NCBI GenBank assembly: GCA_964036665.1
Contig: OZ038529.1
Coordinates: 5,192,501 to 5,256,500 of the forward strand
DNA: 64,000 nucleotides
Reading direction: 5' to 3'
Source of the DNA: Gordius sp. MW1
Lineage: Eukaryota > Nematomorpha > Gordioida > Gordea > Gordiidae
Shown here: piece after piece, positions 35,310-46,426 of the stretch
Position numbering within the stretch: position 1 is the first letter of the stretch
How the letters are laid out: every line of letters starts with the position of its first letter
Translations under genes and position numbers: made by a program
The notes under the pieces: model-generated
What the model was told of the DNA's origin: nothing
Database searches by the model: none
Seen by the model: only the letters and a program-made list of their open reading frames with translations

Positions 35310-37908
35310 CACAAGGGTATACAGAGCAGACAGAAGTCTAAAGAAATTCAAAATTTAAAAGAGAACATAAAATTTTCATTATAAATATCAATTGTTGGAA
35401 TTTTTTTTCAAAAATCAGTTATATTTTCCCCCTTACTTCCCCAATTCTTATTAAACACCAACAAAGTTTAAATTATCAATTAACCATTCACAAAATCTTT
35501 ATATTTTTGAATTTTGCTTTTTTTATTTATACAGAATGTTTTATAAGCCAAAGACTGATATACTTAATTTCAATATTATTAATGTGTTTTAATAAAAGAA
35601 CAAAATTACTTAAGTTAATATCTAATATCTTATAATAATTAACTAAGTCAAAAGCAAAAATTTAAAAAAATATCAACATTAAATGAATTATGAAATATAT
35701 AATATACAAGTTTTTGTGGATTTGTTGCAAAATTTATTTTTTTAACAATACTCATAAATTTTAAATTTCATATAATTATTCTAAATTTATAATTGGTAAA
35801 CCCACTGAAAATATTAAAATTTATTATAATGATTGACATTAATAAATTAATAATATGGAAATCACATGTATTTCATTACCATGTGTTTGGCCGAAGGTAA
35901 ACATATGATTTCTTTTAATCCACTAGGTTTAAAAGAAAGCTTAAGAAAGCGTGTGCAAAAATAAACTAGACAATTAAATCTAGTTTAATTACATAACAAT
36001 TTCTATTAAATTTAACTAATATTTAGTTATCGGCTAGTTGTACATTATAGCTTTAGTATTAGCGCTTGAAATTAAACTTATAAATAACATTGATATAAAT
36101 ATAATATTACTCAATCTTGATTCATTCCCAGAATCTTGATTCAAAATGCCATCTTTTATTAAATTAATTTGAAACAATTATCATTGCAACGAGTTTGTGA
36201 TTATTGCTCATATATATAGACCACAAAATTGTAAATTTAATTTAAAAAAACACTTTAAGAGGTACTTTATATAATTTGAACGTAGATTTGTATACCCCTT
36301 AAGCATTAAAACAATTCATTAGTTAAAAAGGTAAGTCGATTTTTAAGATATAAATAATAGCGCATTAGAAATTAGTTGTTGTTGAAAATAACACCTTTAT
36401 ATTGTCAACGAAATAATTACCAAACTTCGCTGAGGTGTTGACGTATAAAGTTACGTTTAAATTTGGCATTTGTAGTTCTGTTCAAACGGTCAAAAAAATG
36501 TACACCGCTAATTTTATAATGATTGATTGTAATATATATTGTTAAAAAAGGAGTTCTTTTCACAGTACGGGTCATGTCAAATTCGGAACGATAAAGACAA
36601 GCACAATATATATAGGAATTTTAAAGATGAGATTCTTTTATATTTTGCTGAAAAAAAATTATCATTTATTTCAAGCAAGAGCCCAATGTTATATTAAGGC
36701 AATAAAAAGATTTACAAAAAAAATCACCGCTCATTCGAATATCAAAATCTAAAAATTTGGAGAAATTTGAATGTCATTTTGGGATAAAATGCTTCACATG
36801 CCACTTAAATATTTTCGAGAATTATAAGGCAACTGATTTGACTATTAGGGGTTAATTTTCGATAGTTTTTGCCATAACTAAATGCATATATAAATGTTCT
36901 GATGTCTACCAATATTTTATGTTCATATTTTTAATTAAACCATATAATAAAATTTAGGATTACTATTAGATGGAATTAATTACAGTATTTAAATTGGCTT
37001 AATCGTAGAGTAAATTAATTTCACGCCTTGCGAGTGCATAATTTTGATGTACTTGCAAGACATACTTAATAATGGATTTAATGAGAGCTTTAAGGGAAGT
37101 TGGAGTTGGTACAAGTCGAAAATTATTCCTACTTAATTCAATACTTTATGTTTGATGCTTTAGGCTCCAACATATAATTATATGCTTCAATTAATGTCAT
37201 TTTTCATTGGTATTCAATAATTAAACAAAAATATGATGAAAATACGCATTTACGTAAGCTCCAGCAAATGGGTTGAGTATTCATATTTTTCCTTATGTAT
37301 ATAAATAAAATTAGATATATACATAAAATGACTTACGTGCAGGAAGAAACTTGGACTACTTGACTAGAGCAGATCACAGCTCCTAACAATATAACATCAT
37401 AGGCATTTATTTAAACTCATTGGCTGAACCTAAACTTGATTTAATTTTGAATATGTAAATTAAATGTAAATTTTAATGAGAGGGATGGTTGACTAGGACT
37501 AAGTGGACCTAATGCATTAAATTTTCAAGTTAGGTTATTAAGTATAATTATGTGGCACATTAGATGTTATGTGTGTATTTTATACACACGTTTAGTATGA
37601 TATCTTTTGTCCGTTAAAGCTAAATAATCGTTTATAGCTTGAAATTTTTCATTCTGCCTTAAAAAAGGATGAGTTATAAGATTATGAAAAACATTTTATA
37701 CATTTGTTTTAAAAATTTGGAAGTGGCTAAGTTTTGGAAGGAAATTCATGTTAAAAAATGGAAATCTTTTTTTTCAAGATTGATTTAACATGTTTTCTAC
37801 GAATTAAGACAAAATTACGATCAGGAATTTGGGCAATTTTATAATTTGAAGAATTTGTTCCCAAAATAGAAAGAGTTCACAAGTCATTGATTTTTCGGTT
37901 GATAGACA

Positions 37909-37950
37909 TTTTTAATGAATTAAAACTACATTTTTAATGAATTAAAACTG
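37909..37950 (+). repeat. Short tandem duplication
   Basis: ACATTTTTAATGAATTAAAA plus CT is present twice in tandem (about 22 bp each). Confidence 0.85.
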
Positions 37951-39104
37951 TCAATGCTAAGATGTCATATTTTTAATTAATAAAGTTAGAAAATAGTTTT
38001 ATCTTGTGTAAAGCAGTGTTAAGATATTAATTTAAAATCGCTATAGACTTATTGGAATAACTGGATATAAAAAGATCTTATACATAATTGTATTTCTTAA
38101 TAAATGCAGTCAACAAGACCATTTTATATAAACATATTTAAAATTAGATATAACAATGTGAAAGGTATTTTAAATAAAAGTGACTATTTTTGTTGGATTA
38201 AGATAGGATAAATAATTAATGTGAATATAGGTCTTGCAGCGAATTATTCGTGTCTTTTGTTACAAATCTCTTCATAAATATTTTACAACTAGCGATTGAA
38301 GCTTCAAAGTCGCGTGAAGCACTTACGTCTCTTAATAGATGCTGCTGCGTAAAAGAAGGGCACTCTTGCTCCTTTATATGCAATTTAATCATATATCTAA
38401 GCTATTTTTCTACGTGCTGCAACTGAAATGCATATTCCATAAACTCCATTAATAATTTAAGCCAATTGTTACCAGAATTTGGCCTTTTCTTTGGTTCACA
38501 TTAATATTATCCATGTTGCCATTAGTTTCTATTTTTAAAACGGAAGTCTTGGATAAGTGCAATTGACATATTTACATTGCATAAAAGTTTTTGGAACTAA
38601 CCTTGGCTTAAAAAAGTTATTATTTCTTGTAAAACATATTAATGATTAATGCATGATCTCTTACCTTAAATTTCAGTTTTCAATTGCGAGCTCGTTAATA
38701 AAATTTTACCGTTGATTCATTCAAATCGAACATTAATAATCCTATGCCTAGGTTACAACACATTTAGCACTAATTTGAATAAAGATTATTTACTTCTAAA
38801 ATAGTTATTTCAATATCCTCATACATATTATTGAAAATAGTTTTAATCATTCAATAATGGAATAGCAATTATTTAGCTAAAAAGTAAAAAGGTTCATTCG
38901 TTTACGTACTTTCTTGACCGAAAACAGTTTTCAGACATGTTGTAAATATACGTTGCGCAAAATATAGGATAAACATTATAGTTTAAAATCAACTCGCTAC
39001 TTAACTTTTACTCATAAATATAATATTTTACATATTTAATACAATGTTTGTGTTAAACATCGGTTAGCTAATTTTGCTATTACCACCTCCACCCCTCCCC
39101 AGAA

Positions 39105-39235
39105 AAATTCCTCGGTTGAAAATTTTGAAATGTTTTTGAGTTAGGTCAGGTTCGGGTTCAAATTTTTAAAATGCTTTGAGGTTGGGTCAAATTCGGGTAA
39201 AAAAATTTAAATTGCTTTTGGGTCTGGTCGAAAAT
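39105..39235 (-). repeat. Diverged fragment of the ACCCGACCCG family
   Basis: Repeated GGTTCGGGTTCAAATTTTT and GGTCAAATTCGGGT motifs, similar to the interior of the 15114-15282 element. No ends are visible. Confidence 0.4.
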
Positions 39236-40944
39236 TATAAATCTTAAAGCATCATTAATAAAATACGTCAATAAAATATCTTTTAACCAACCATCTTTTA
39301 AAATGAAATTTCGAAATGTATATGCTTAATTTCCCATCAAATTTAATTTTCACCAATTTAGATTTAAATTTGACTTAGATGTAAGAAAGGTTGAATACAT
39401 CAACAAGTAACATTTTAATGCTATAATATGACAAATGCCACCTATAAAATTTACCTTACATTCAATAGATTATTCAAGTTTTATAACCATAAAATAATGT
39501 AATGAAGAGTGTGAGGTGTAAAGCTGTTATAGTTTTTTAATAATTCCAAATTTTAGAGTTTATGTCATTTTAAAATGGCGAAGTGTCTAATCTTGTAAAA
39601 CTAATCATCGTTCCCGCATTTGACAAATTAAATATATCAACGATGTTTAGGGTAACCTCGGTTGATAACTCTCAACAAGCTAAGATAAATAAATATGAGT
39701 AAGTTGAATAAGTTTTAACTCTTAAGGAGCTGTAATACTTTATAATATATAAAAGTAATCATTCTTATGCCGACGATAAGTAAATAGGCAACATAAATTA
39801 ATAATGTTTCCTTAAACTTGTTTCAAAGCTGGGTATATAAAAATATTCGATAATGTACAGATAGATGTATACATTTGATATAATTAAATAAGTTCGAGTA
39901 TTTAAAAATATCATGCATGCCTATAAATTTGTGTTTACAGGAGGAGTAACAAATAAACCTTAAATAACAATTTTGTTTATATTTTCCCCCTACCCCCCTC
40001 AGAATTGCATAGCATATAAATACTGCCCTGGATAGTATAGAAAAACCAAGATTCGAGACTTAAAAAAATAGCGGAGGCTGCAAGTCCAACGTGCTATAAA
40101 CGAAGGATCCCATTCGACTTTAAGGGGCAAGCGATGATTAAATCTGCATAAGAGTTTAAGGGCAAAGGAGGGGTTACTCGAATTCACCTTTCAAACTAGG
40201 ACGGAAAAGCTGGCATGGGTCGATTGCTTTGGATTAGTCTAAGAAAATGATCACAAGAAAAGAAAAGAAAATTGAATAAATTGGATAGAATTATTATTAA
40301 TTGAACTTTATTTAAAATTTTGATAAGTAGCCATTTATGTTTGGGCGGATTATGTAAAACGATACCATGAAATGTTATCGATTACAAATGAGTATTTAAG
40401 GCTCGGTGATAAGTGATATTTATATCATAAGGATTTAAGTCGTTTTTAGAATGAATTTTTAAATAACCTTTTGCCGCCCTCCATAGCTCACAAGTGGTTG
40501 GGTAGGCTATGTACCCATAAGGCAATAAAGTTCATTTTTGCATATAAGACCTTAAAAACGGACCTTGTTGTTACTAAAAAGGCCAAGGATTCAGTTAATT
40601 AAAAACGATTAGCTTACGACCATTTGAAGTTCATGTAATCTCAATACTTATTACTATTCAAATCCACTCAAAAATGTTTGTAAATTTAGGCTAAGAAGAT
40701 ATATATCACGTTTTTTATATTCAAAATCTTTGAGAAATTGAATATAAATAAATGTTAAGCATTACACACCTATTCTTTGCTCTAAAAACGTATGAAAATT
40801 GCTATCAATACAATAGTATTGGCCCTAATCCAGTGGCGTAAATGCGGGCCCCGAAAAAAAAATTATTTTAGATCTAAAGTTTATAATTTATAATTGTGCA
40901 ACGTAGCTGACCAAGTAAGACACTTATTAATTGCTATGCAATTT

Positions 40945-41052
40945 ATTGGAATTAGCTCCCACTCCAGATGAAGTTCTTGAGATATTATCGCTGGGAAAAA
41001 AATATAAAATTATTTTATAATGACTTTCTTTTTTTAATTTTAATGTTGAAAT
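40945..41052 (-). repeat. Partial duplicate of the 41626-41740 segment
   Basis: GGAATTAGCTCCCACTCCAG ... GCTGGGAAAAA ... TTATTTTATAATGACTTTCT repeats the exon-intron edge found at 41626-41740. It differs by a 15-bp insertion (or deletion in the other copy). Its left edge ends at TTAATTGCTATGCAATTTAT, the composite-repeat terminus. Confidence 0.7.
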
Positions 41053-41389
41053 AAAAATGCTATAAACAGGGCCAATCCATTTAATCTAATTTTTGACATA
41101 TTTCTTATATAAAGCTAATAGGTAAAGAAGAGTTGTGATGTTGGGCAAAGACTACAATATTTTATAATCTGATAGGGCGTCCAAGGGCTTGTTTGGACAA
41201 AATCCTTCGATAATTTATTTTCATTCGCGTTTCTGGCAAAACAATCAAAGAATTCGGAGGAAATATTATTTGGAAATTTGCCAAAACTTGTTTCTTGACA
41301 AAAAACCATTCATTTTATTTGCATATCGAGGTTTCTTAAGTTCAAATCATACAACTAAGCTATGTTCGACTACTATTACTTAAGTTTTT

Positions 41390-41643
41390 GCTAATTGTCT
41401 GACTTGCTGAAGATCTAGGTCCTTTTTCGCAATTGCTTGCATAATGTATTCAGATTGTCGTAGAGAAGTGAACGAAGTTGCAGCTTCTGTTGCAACATTG
41501 TGATCACACCAGCTTGCTTCAATTTCTCCTTATTTGGTTTCCCTTCCATTTCTGACAACATTTCAAAAACTTCATGACGTTTGAATAGATTAAATGGATT
41601 GACACTTTTATTAGCGATTCATGGGGAATTAGCTCCTACTCCA
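41390..41643 (-). pseudogene. Coding-like remnant of unknown gene, frameshifted
   Basis: On the minus strand, after a good acceptor-like TTCTTTTTCCCAG (near 41655), one frame reads SSGVGANSP, stop, IANKSVNPFNLFKRHEVFEM and LSEMEGKPNKE. A neighbouring frame then continues with EIEASWCDHNVATEAATSF and LRQSEYIMQAIAKKDLDLQQ up to a stop near 41392. Codon use and low AT content are coding-like in both. The first stop looks like a CGA-to-TGA change, and joining the two parts needs a frameshift. I do not recognise the protein. A short second copy of the start of this segment lies at 40945-41000. Confidence 0.45.
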
Positions 41644-41749
41644 GATGACGCTGGGAAAAAGAAAATATGAAATTATTTTATAATGACTTTCTTATGTTTT
41701 ATACCAGATTTAATTTTGATGTTGAAACAAAAATGTTATAAAATTTTTT

Positions 41750-41798
41750 GGAAATTTCCCCCCCCCCCCTCGGAGAAAACCCTGGCTACGCGCCTGCC
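41750..41798 (-). repeat. End fragment of CAGGCGCGTAGCC MITE beside a coding remnant
   Basis: Ends CCTGGCTACGCGCCTGC with a C run, matching one end of the 21890-22166 element. It lies directly between two stretches of coding-like minus-strand sequence. Confidence 0.65.
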
Positions 41799-41802
41799 CT
41801 AA

Positions 41803-41937
41803 TCTATATGGGTGTAGTATAGCTTGTATTTGTAAATAAGCATCGTTTTGCATCAATTTTGGCGACAAAAAACCATCAATGGATATACAATCTAAATGAT
41901 AACTGGCCAACGGCTTGAATTTATGAGGATCCTTCAT
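41803..41937 (-). pseudogene. Second coding-like fragment, possibly an exon of the same unknown gene
   Basis: The minus-strand frame MKDPHKFKPLASYHLDCISI, then DGFLSPKLMQNDAYLQ up to HPYRL, is interrupted by the CAGGCGCGTAGCC MITE end at 41798. Composition is coding-like. It is separated from the 41390-41643 fragment by intron-like sequence. I know of no family match. Confidence 0.35.
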
Positions 41938-42139
41938 AGTAAGTTTTATAATTTTTTTCTTAACAATACGTTATTGAATCTCTAATTTAGTTTAGCCAAA
42001 ATTGAAATGAAGAAAAGCAACTTTCGAACTCGTTCATTTTTCTAATCAAACTACAAAATAAAGATCGAAATCTTGAACATAGTGTAAAAATTTTTTAAAT
42101 TCACTCAATTTGCAAACCTTAAATTTGATTTATTTACAG

Positions 42140-42240
42140 ACGTAATAATATTGGTTAGCGATTATTTAAATCCTATGCCAGATGGATTATTTCCTCAACA
42201 AGAATGTGCATCGAGCAAAGGCAGAAAAAGAGACGATTAA
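42140..42240 (+). other. Possible orphan terminal exon
   Basis: After acceptor-like TTTATTTACAG, a frame reads DVIILVSDYLNPMPDGLFPQ, then QECASSKGRKRDD and a stop at 42238-42240. An overlapping +1 frame is open to 42367 as well. Evidence is composition and a splice-site pattern only. No partner exon found. Confidence 0.25.
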
Positions 42241-42479
42241 CAATTTGGCTCAAACCCCCAGACAATCTAGGCAATTAAGTCAATGTTCCAATATTTTAAA
42301 TTATATTGACAAGTCACATGATAGACCGCCGGTATTATCATTAATGGATAAATTAAAATTCATTTAAATTTTTAAAACTTTATATATCGCACATAGACAT
42401 GAATCAATAAACCAGATAAACAAAAAATTAATATAACATTTATGAAATTTTAGCACTAAAATATTTATAATGGAATGGC

Positions 42480-42750
42480 CATGGGCGTACGCAGGAAGGG
42501 GGGGCGGCTGCCCCCCCCTAACTTAAAAAAAAAATTTCAATACAAAAACCCTAACAAAATAAAAAAAATTATGTTTTGCCCCCCCCCCCTAATTAGCCGG
42601 AGGGGGGCAGCCGGACCCCCTGCCCCCCCCCCCCCCTAATTTGCCATTTGAATGTCGAGACCTTTTTTTTTTTTGCTTTTAGGAAATTTTTTTTTTTTTA
42701 ATCTGCTCCCCCCCCCCCCCCCCCTAATTCAAAACCTGCGTACGCCTATG
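42480..42750 (+). mobile_element. CATGGGCGTACGC MITE with exact duplication and very long C runs
   Basis: 271 bp, ends CATGGGCGTACGCAGG and CCTGCGTACGCCTATG, exact flanks GGAATGGC (42472-42479, 42751-42758). It contains several C runs, the longest about 17. Its interior appears partly duplicated. Confidence 0.9.
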
Positions 42751-43397
42751 GGAATGGCTCTAACAATAATTGTTTATATGTATGTTTGATACGTAGGAAA
42801 TAATTCTGCCACTTTATTTAAGCCAAAGTCTATATCATTTCAAGAATTTAAGGACATCTTTGAGAAATTTATAAAATTATGTCCCTAGTAAAGAATATTT
42901 TTAGGAGAAAAATCTTTTACAAACATCATTGACAACTTGCTCGAACTTTAGTTTAACAATTAACCTGAATATATTATATTTTTGCCAAGTTACTTTCTTT
43001 CGGCATGGCCCGAATAACGTAATAGTTTGCGAATGTCCAAGTGCTTTAATGCCTAAACTTTTTTAAATCTTACTTTAATTGCATGTTATCATTTATTTTA
43101 TTTATATAAGCGCAGGACATTCTTACACATCATTATCTTTTAATAGCACTTTTGCGTGTATCATAATTACTTTTAAGTGGATTGCTGAGTTATTTTGACA
43201 TATTTACCCATTATCCTAATTCATTTGATAAAGATAATTAATAGATAAGTTAGAAATTGATATAGACCAAAAAACAATAAGTTTTTTCTATTTTTGTTAG
43301 TAGAATTATTATAACATATATTTTTTAGTTTATCTTAATCATTATATTTGCCAACTAACAAACGCCATCGTCGCCAAACTAATCTCATAATCCCTCG

Positions 43398-44255
43398 ATG
43401 AAACATTATACAGGCCCTATCCCTTTGGAATTTAAATGTTCTACCAGAAAGCTCACCACCACAAACACCAAATCAAAAGGATTGGGATGCTGTTTGGTTT
43501 CGCGCTCCGTTGCTTATCTCCTTTCGAGCTGCGATACCAAACAACATCACAACCTTAGATCTTTGGCGTTTGATAAATCTGGACATGAATGGCTAGAGGC
43601 GTATCCTAGCAAGTTCTCCAATATGATGTTAGAGGATTGCGAGCTATCCTACAATATAGCACTACGCCTTGGAATAAAATACACCAAGGCAAATGCCTGT
43701 AAAAATTGCAACCTGCCAGTGGATGAAGAAGCACGCCACCCGTTACACTGCAGACTAAATAAATTTAGACACTTGCGACACTCTAAAATAAATTCTATTA
43801 TCCAGTCAGTTCTTAGAAAGGCCCATACTCCCTCCATACTTGAAACTTCGGATCCTGCCCTTGAAGGTCGAATGCGTCCTGACGGTTCCTCGCGAGTCCC
43901 ATGGGAAAATGGTCTCTTTTTAAAGTGGGATTTTACATGCATAGATCTATTTGCCCCCTCTAATCTTAATTATGACCCCATGGCCCTCGCTGAAGAACGC
44001 AAGCTCCAAAAATATAAGGCCCTTTTGGACTCTAGTATTTTTATCCCAATAGTTTCCTCCTGTTCAGGATCTTATGGAAAAATGGCGTTGGCTTTATTCA
44101 AAGAAATAGGCAGGCGATCCCCTCCCTTCAAACATTCCTCAGCATTTTTATTGAAACAATCAATAGCTATCTTAATTGCAAAATTTAATTTCAAATCTTT
44201 TTTGGATTCCAGGCCTCTTCTAAAAGAGGATGATGAAGACATATTACTCATATGA
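43398..44255 (+). CDS. Retroelement C-terminal domain: zinc motif plus restriction-like endonuclease (285 codons)
   Basis: An intact ORF of 285 codons. Residues 101-118 form a C-x2-C-x9-H-x3-C zinc motif (CKNCNLPVDEEARHPLHC). It is followed by MRPDG...WDFT, in which Asp162 and Asp178 (PD-x15-D) fit a PD-(D/E)xK-type restriction-like endonuclease core. The downstream IFIPIVSS...FKEIGRR block with ALLDS matches a C-terminal region seen in many invertebrate non-LTR-type reverse transcriptase proteins. There is no reverse transcriptase domain upstream: the frame closes just before the ATG. An AATAAA lies at about 44319. It is therefore probably a 5'-truncated retroelement whose tail has stayed open, or a domesticated single-domain copy. 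Base composition is clearly less AT-rich than the flanks. The family is judged from motif memory, not a search. Confidence 0.7.
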   Translation: MKHYTGPIPLEFKCSTRKLTTTNTKSKGLGCCLVSRSVAYLLSSCDTKQHHNLRSLAFDKSGHEWLEAYPSKFSNMMLEDCELSYNIALRLGIKYTKANACKNCNLPVDEEARHPLHCRLNKFRHLRHSKINSIIQSVLRKAHTPSILETSDPALEGRMRPDGSSRVPWENGLFLKWDFTCIDLFAPSNLNYDPMALAEERKLQKYKALLDSSIFIPIVSSCSGSYGKMALALFKEIGRRSPPFKHSSAFLLKQSIAILIAKFNFKSFLDSRPLLKEDDEDILLI

Positions 44256-44883
44256 TGTTTTTTTTACATATAATTATTATATAATTGTATCTTTTAATAC
44301 TATGTTTAGATATATATCAATAAACTAACTTCATCCTTAACTTAATCTACCAAAATAATAAACTCTGCCGAAGCATGGGATGGCATTTAGTTGAAATTAT
44401 TAATGCTTTTACCTTTGTTTAATTAAATATATTAATAGCCAAATCTAATTAATATTTTATGACGCGTCAGTATTAACCTTAAAAACCACAATGTTGCGTG
44501 CCTTTTATATAACATGGTTATATTTGAAATTAATAACTAATATATAAACATGACCACCAAAAATATCAATAAAAGGCATTATGATGGTTTTGATTTGTAG
44601 TATAAGAAGAATGCTATATTTTAATTAGAACAATATCTTTTTTAGGCTCTGCAAACTTACCTCATGTTTTCCATTTCGATTTTTGTTGTATTTTATGATG
44701 CATCAAGTTAATTTTAAGCAACTTGACCAGTTGACAATACCAACTATGGCCTAGAAGAAGCTTAGATCAATCTAATTTATAAATATTAATTTGTCAAGGA
44801 TCTGTCAGTTTTAGGTTTTGACCCTTAATTCGTGATTTTTGGGACGATAAGGACATTAGAGCTAAATTAATTAAGCCAAACAC

Positions 44884-45045
44884 CCATGGGCGTATCCAAT
44901 TGGGATTAGGGGGGGGGGCAATAATGATTTAAGGAGGGGCAAAATGATCATTTTTCGAAATTTTAGCCATAGTTTTAATAAATTTCAACCATTGGATTTA
45001 GAGGGGACAGCCGCCCTTTCCTGCCCCCGCTTGGCTACGCCCATG
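44884..45045 (+). mobile_element. CATGGGCGTAGCCA MITE
   Basis: 162 bp, ends CATGGGCGTATCCAATTGGG and TTGGCTACGCCCATG, with the interior GGGGCAATAATGATTTAAGG. Flanks CAAACACC/CAACACCT suggest a decayed duplication. Confidence 0.85.
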
Positions 45046-45290
45046 CAACACCTCTAATCAAAACTTAACTTACAGGTATAGCTATTTAAAATGAGTATAA
45101 TTGTATTATGTAATAAATAGCTTGCCATTTGCCATCTCTAGGGGTCCTGGTCAAAATTACTAGGTTAGACACTCGTTAAATTTAACCCTACAAAGGGCGT
45201 AGCCAAGGACGTAAAATTTTTTTTTTCAATGCACAAACCCTTAATTAAAAAAATTTATATGTAATCAAGAATTTTCAATCCGTTTATATA

Positions 45291-46106
45291 CTCGGGCCTT
45301 CGGCCCTCGTGGCAAGGGGAAGAAGGGAAGAGGGGAAGGGAAGGGCGAACTCTTCTATATATACTCTGTATAAAAGTAGCATATTTGCTATGCAATTTAT
45401 GGGCGAGAAAGGTGGGAAGGGGCGAGAATGCCTATAGGGGGTATTAAATGCAAAATGATTAGTTAATTATTTATACAAAAAGAGTCAAAAAAACGAAAAA
45501 AAACTTCGTTTCACAGTTTAGCCAATGGTCATTTTTTCATTGGTCAGCAGCCAGGATACGGTAAAAGTGGATATAAATTCATAAGAGTCAAAAAAAAACG
45601 AAAAAAAAATTTTCGATTCACATTTTGGCCAATGGTTATTTTTTTCCATTGGTCAGCAGCCAGGACACGGTTAAAGTGGATATAAATTCATAAGAGTCAA
45701 AAAAAACGAGAAAAAAAATTCGATTCACATTTTGGCTAATGGTCATTTTTCCATTGGTCAGCAGCCAACGGACGGCTAAAAAGCCATGTTATCAATGGTA
45801 TTAACAAGAACAATCATAATAGTCAAAAAAAAACGAAAAAAATAATTGCGATTCACATTTTGGCCAATGGTAATTTCATTCCATTGGTCAGCAGCCAACG
45901 GACGGCCAAAAAGTCTTATTATCAATGGTATTAACAAGAACAATATATTAATTTAATTTAAAAAAAAGATAAAATAAAAAAAAAAGTCGTCCTCTCCTTG
46001 GCTTGATTCAGAACCTCCGGGTCATAAAGCTGGCGCCAATAACTTGGCGGACGACGGACAACGGACGGACAACCAAAAACGAGCCCGTAAATTGCATAGC
46101 AATTAA
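45291..46106 (+). mobile_element. Truncated composite repeat, copy IV, nested in a MITE
   Basis: Keeps both ends (CTCGGGCCTTCGGCCCTCG; ATTGCATAGCAATTAA), the purine tract and about five CCAAT-hairpin units (45520-45930). It lacks the TTAGGG block, the unique 150-bp block and the GAGGGAGATAGAG repeats. A GC-richer stretch at about 45985-46050 is not seen in the other copies. Confidence 0.82.
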
Positions 46107-46328
46107 AATGTCATTGTATAAAATCGGTGGATTTGGCTTGATAGCGTAGGTAGAGGGAAATGGAACGCGGTATTTCTGGCTTAATTTTCGAGACTTCATC
46201 TTCTCCTTTTTTATTTTTATTATTTTTTTCCCCTGATGATGGGCTTTTATAGCCGGAAATATCGCGTTCCATTTCCCTCTACCCACGCTATCAATCCAAA
46301 TCCACCGATTTTATACAATGACATTTAT
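46107..46328. repeat. Fold-back repeat with about 75-80 bp arms
   Basis: The left arm (46108-46183) and right arm (46250-46327) are near-perfect reverse complements covering AAATGTCATTGTATAAAATC, GGTGGATTTGG and AGAGGGAAATGGAACGCG. About 65 bp of T-rich spacer separate them. It abuts composite copy IV inside the split MITE. Confidence 0.88.
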
Positions 46329-46426
46329 TTAAAAAAATATATGTTTTGCCATTCCCTAATTCAACTTTTAGACGTTTCGCGCCCCCCCCCTCTAATCCAA
46401 AACTTGGCTACGCCCATGACCCTACA

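Larger units (their letters stand above)
35310..40944. other. Longest repeat-poor AT-rich stretch (5.6 kb)
   Basis: Only the 37909 duplication and the 39105 repeat fragment are recognised. No conserved coding block seen. Confidence 0.4.
45193..46418 (+). mobile_element. CATGGGCGTAGCCA MITE split by a 1.07-kb nested insertion
   Basis: The left part (45193-45261, GGGCGTAGCCAAGG...) and right part (about 46331-46418, ...CTTGGCTACGCCCATG) together make one second-subtype MITE. It is flanked by an exact 8-bp duplication ACCCTACA (45185-45192, 46419-46426). The gap at 45262-46330 holds the truncated composite repeat and the fold-back repeat. At the gap edges TAAAAAAATTTATATG is partly repeated as TAAAAAAATATATG, which may be the duplication made by the nested insertion. 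Confidence 0.85.

Noticed and set aside
46008..46286. 92-codon minus-strand frame
   Set aside because: Lies across the composite end and the fold-back repeat; its mirrored peptide appears in the opposite arm.
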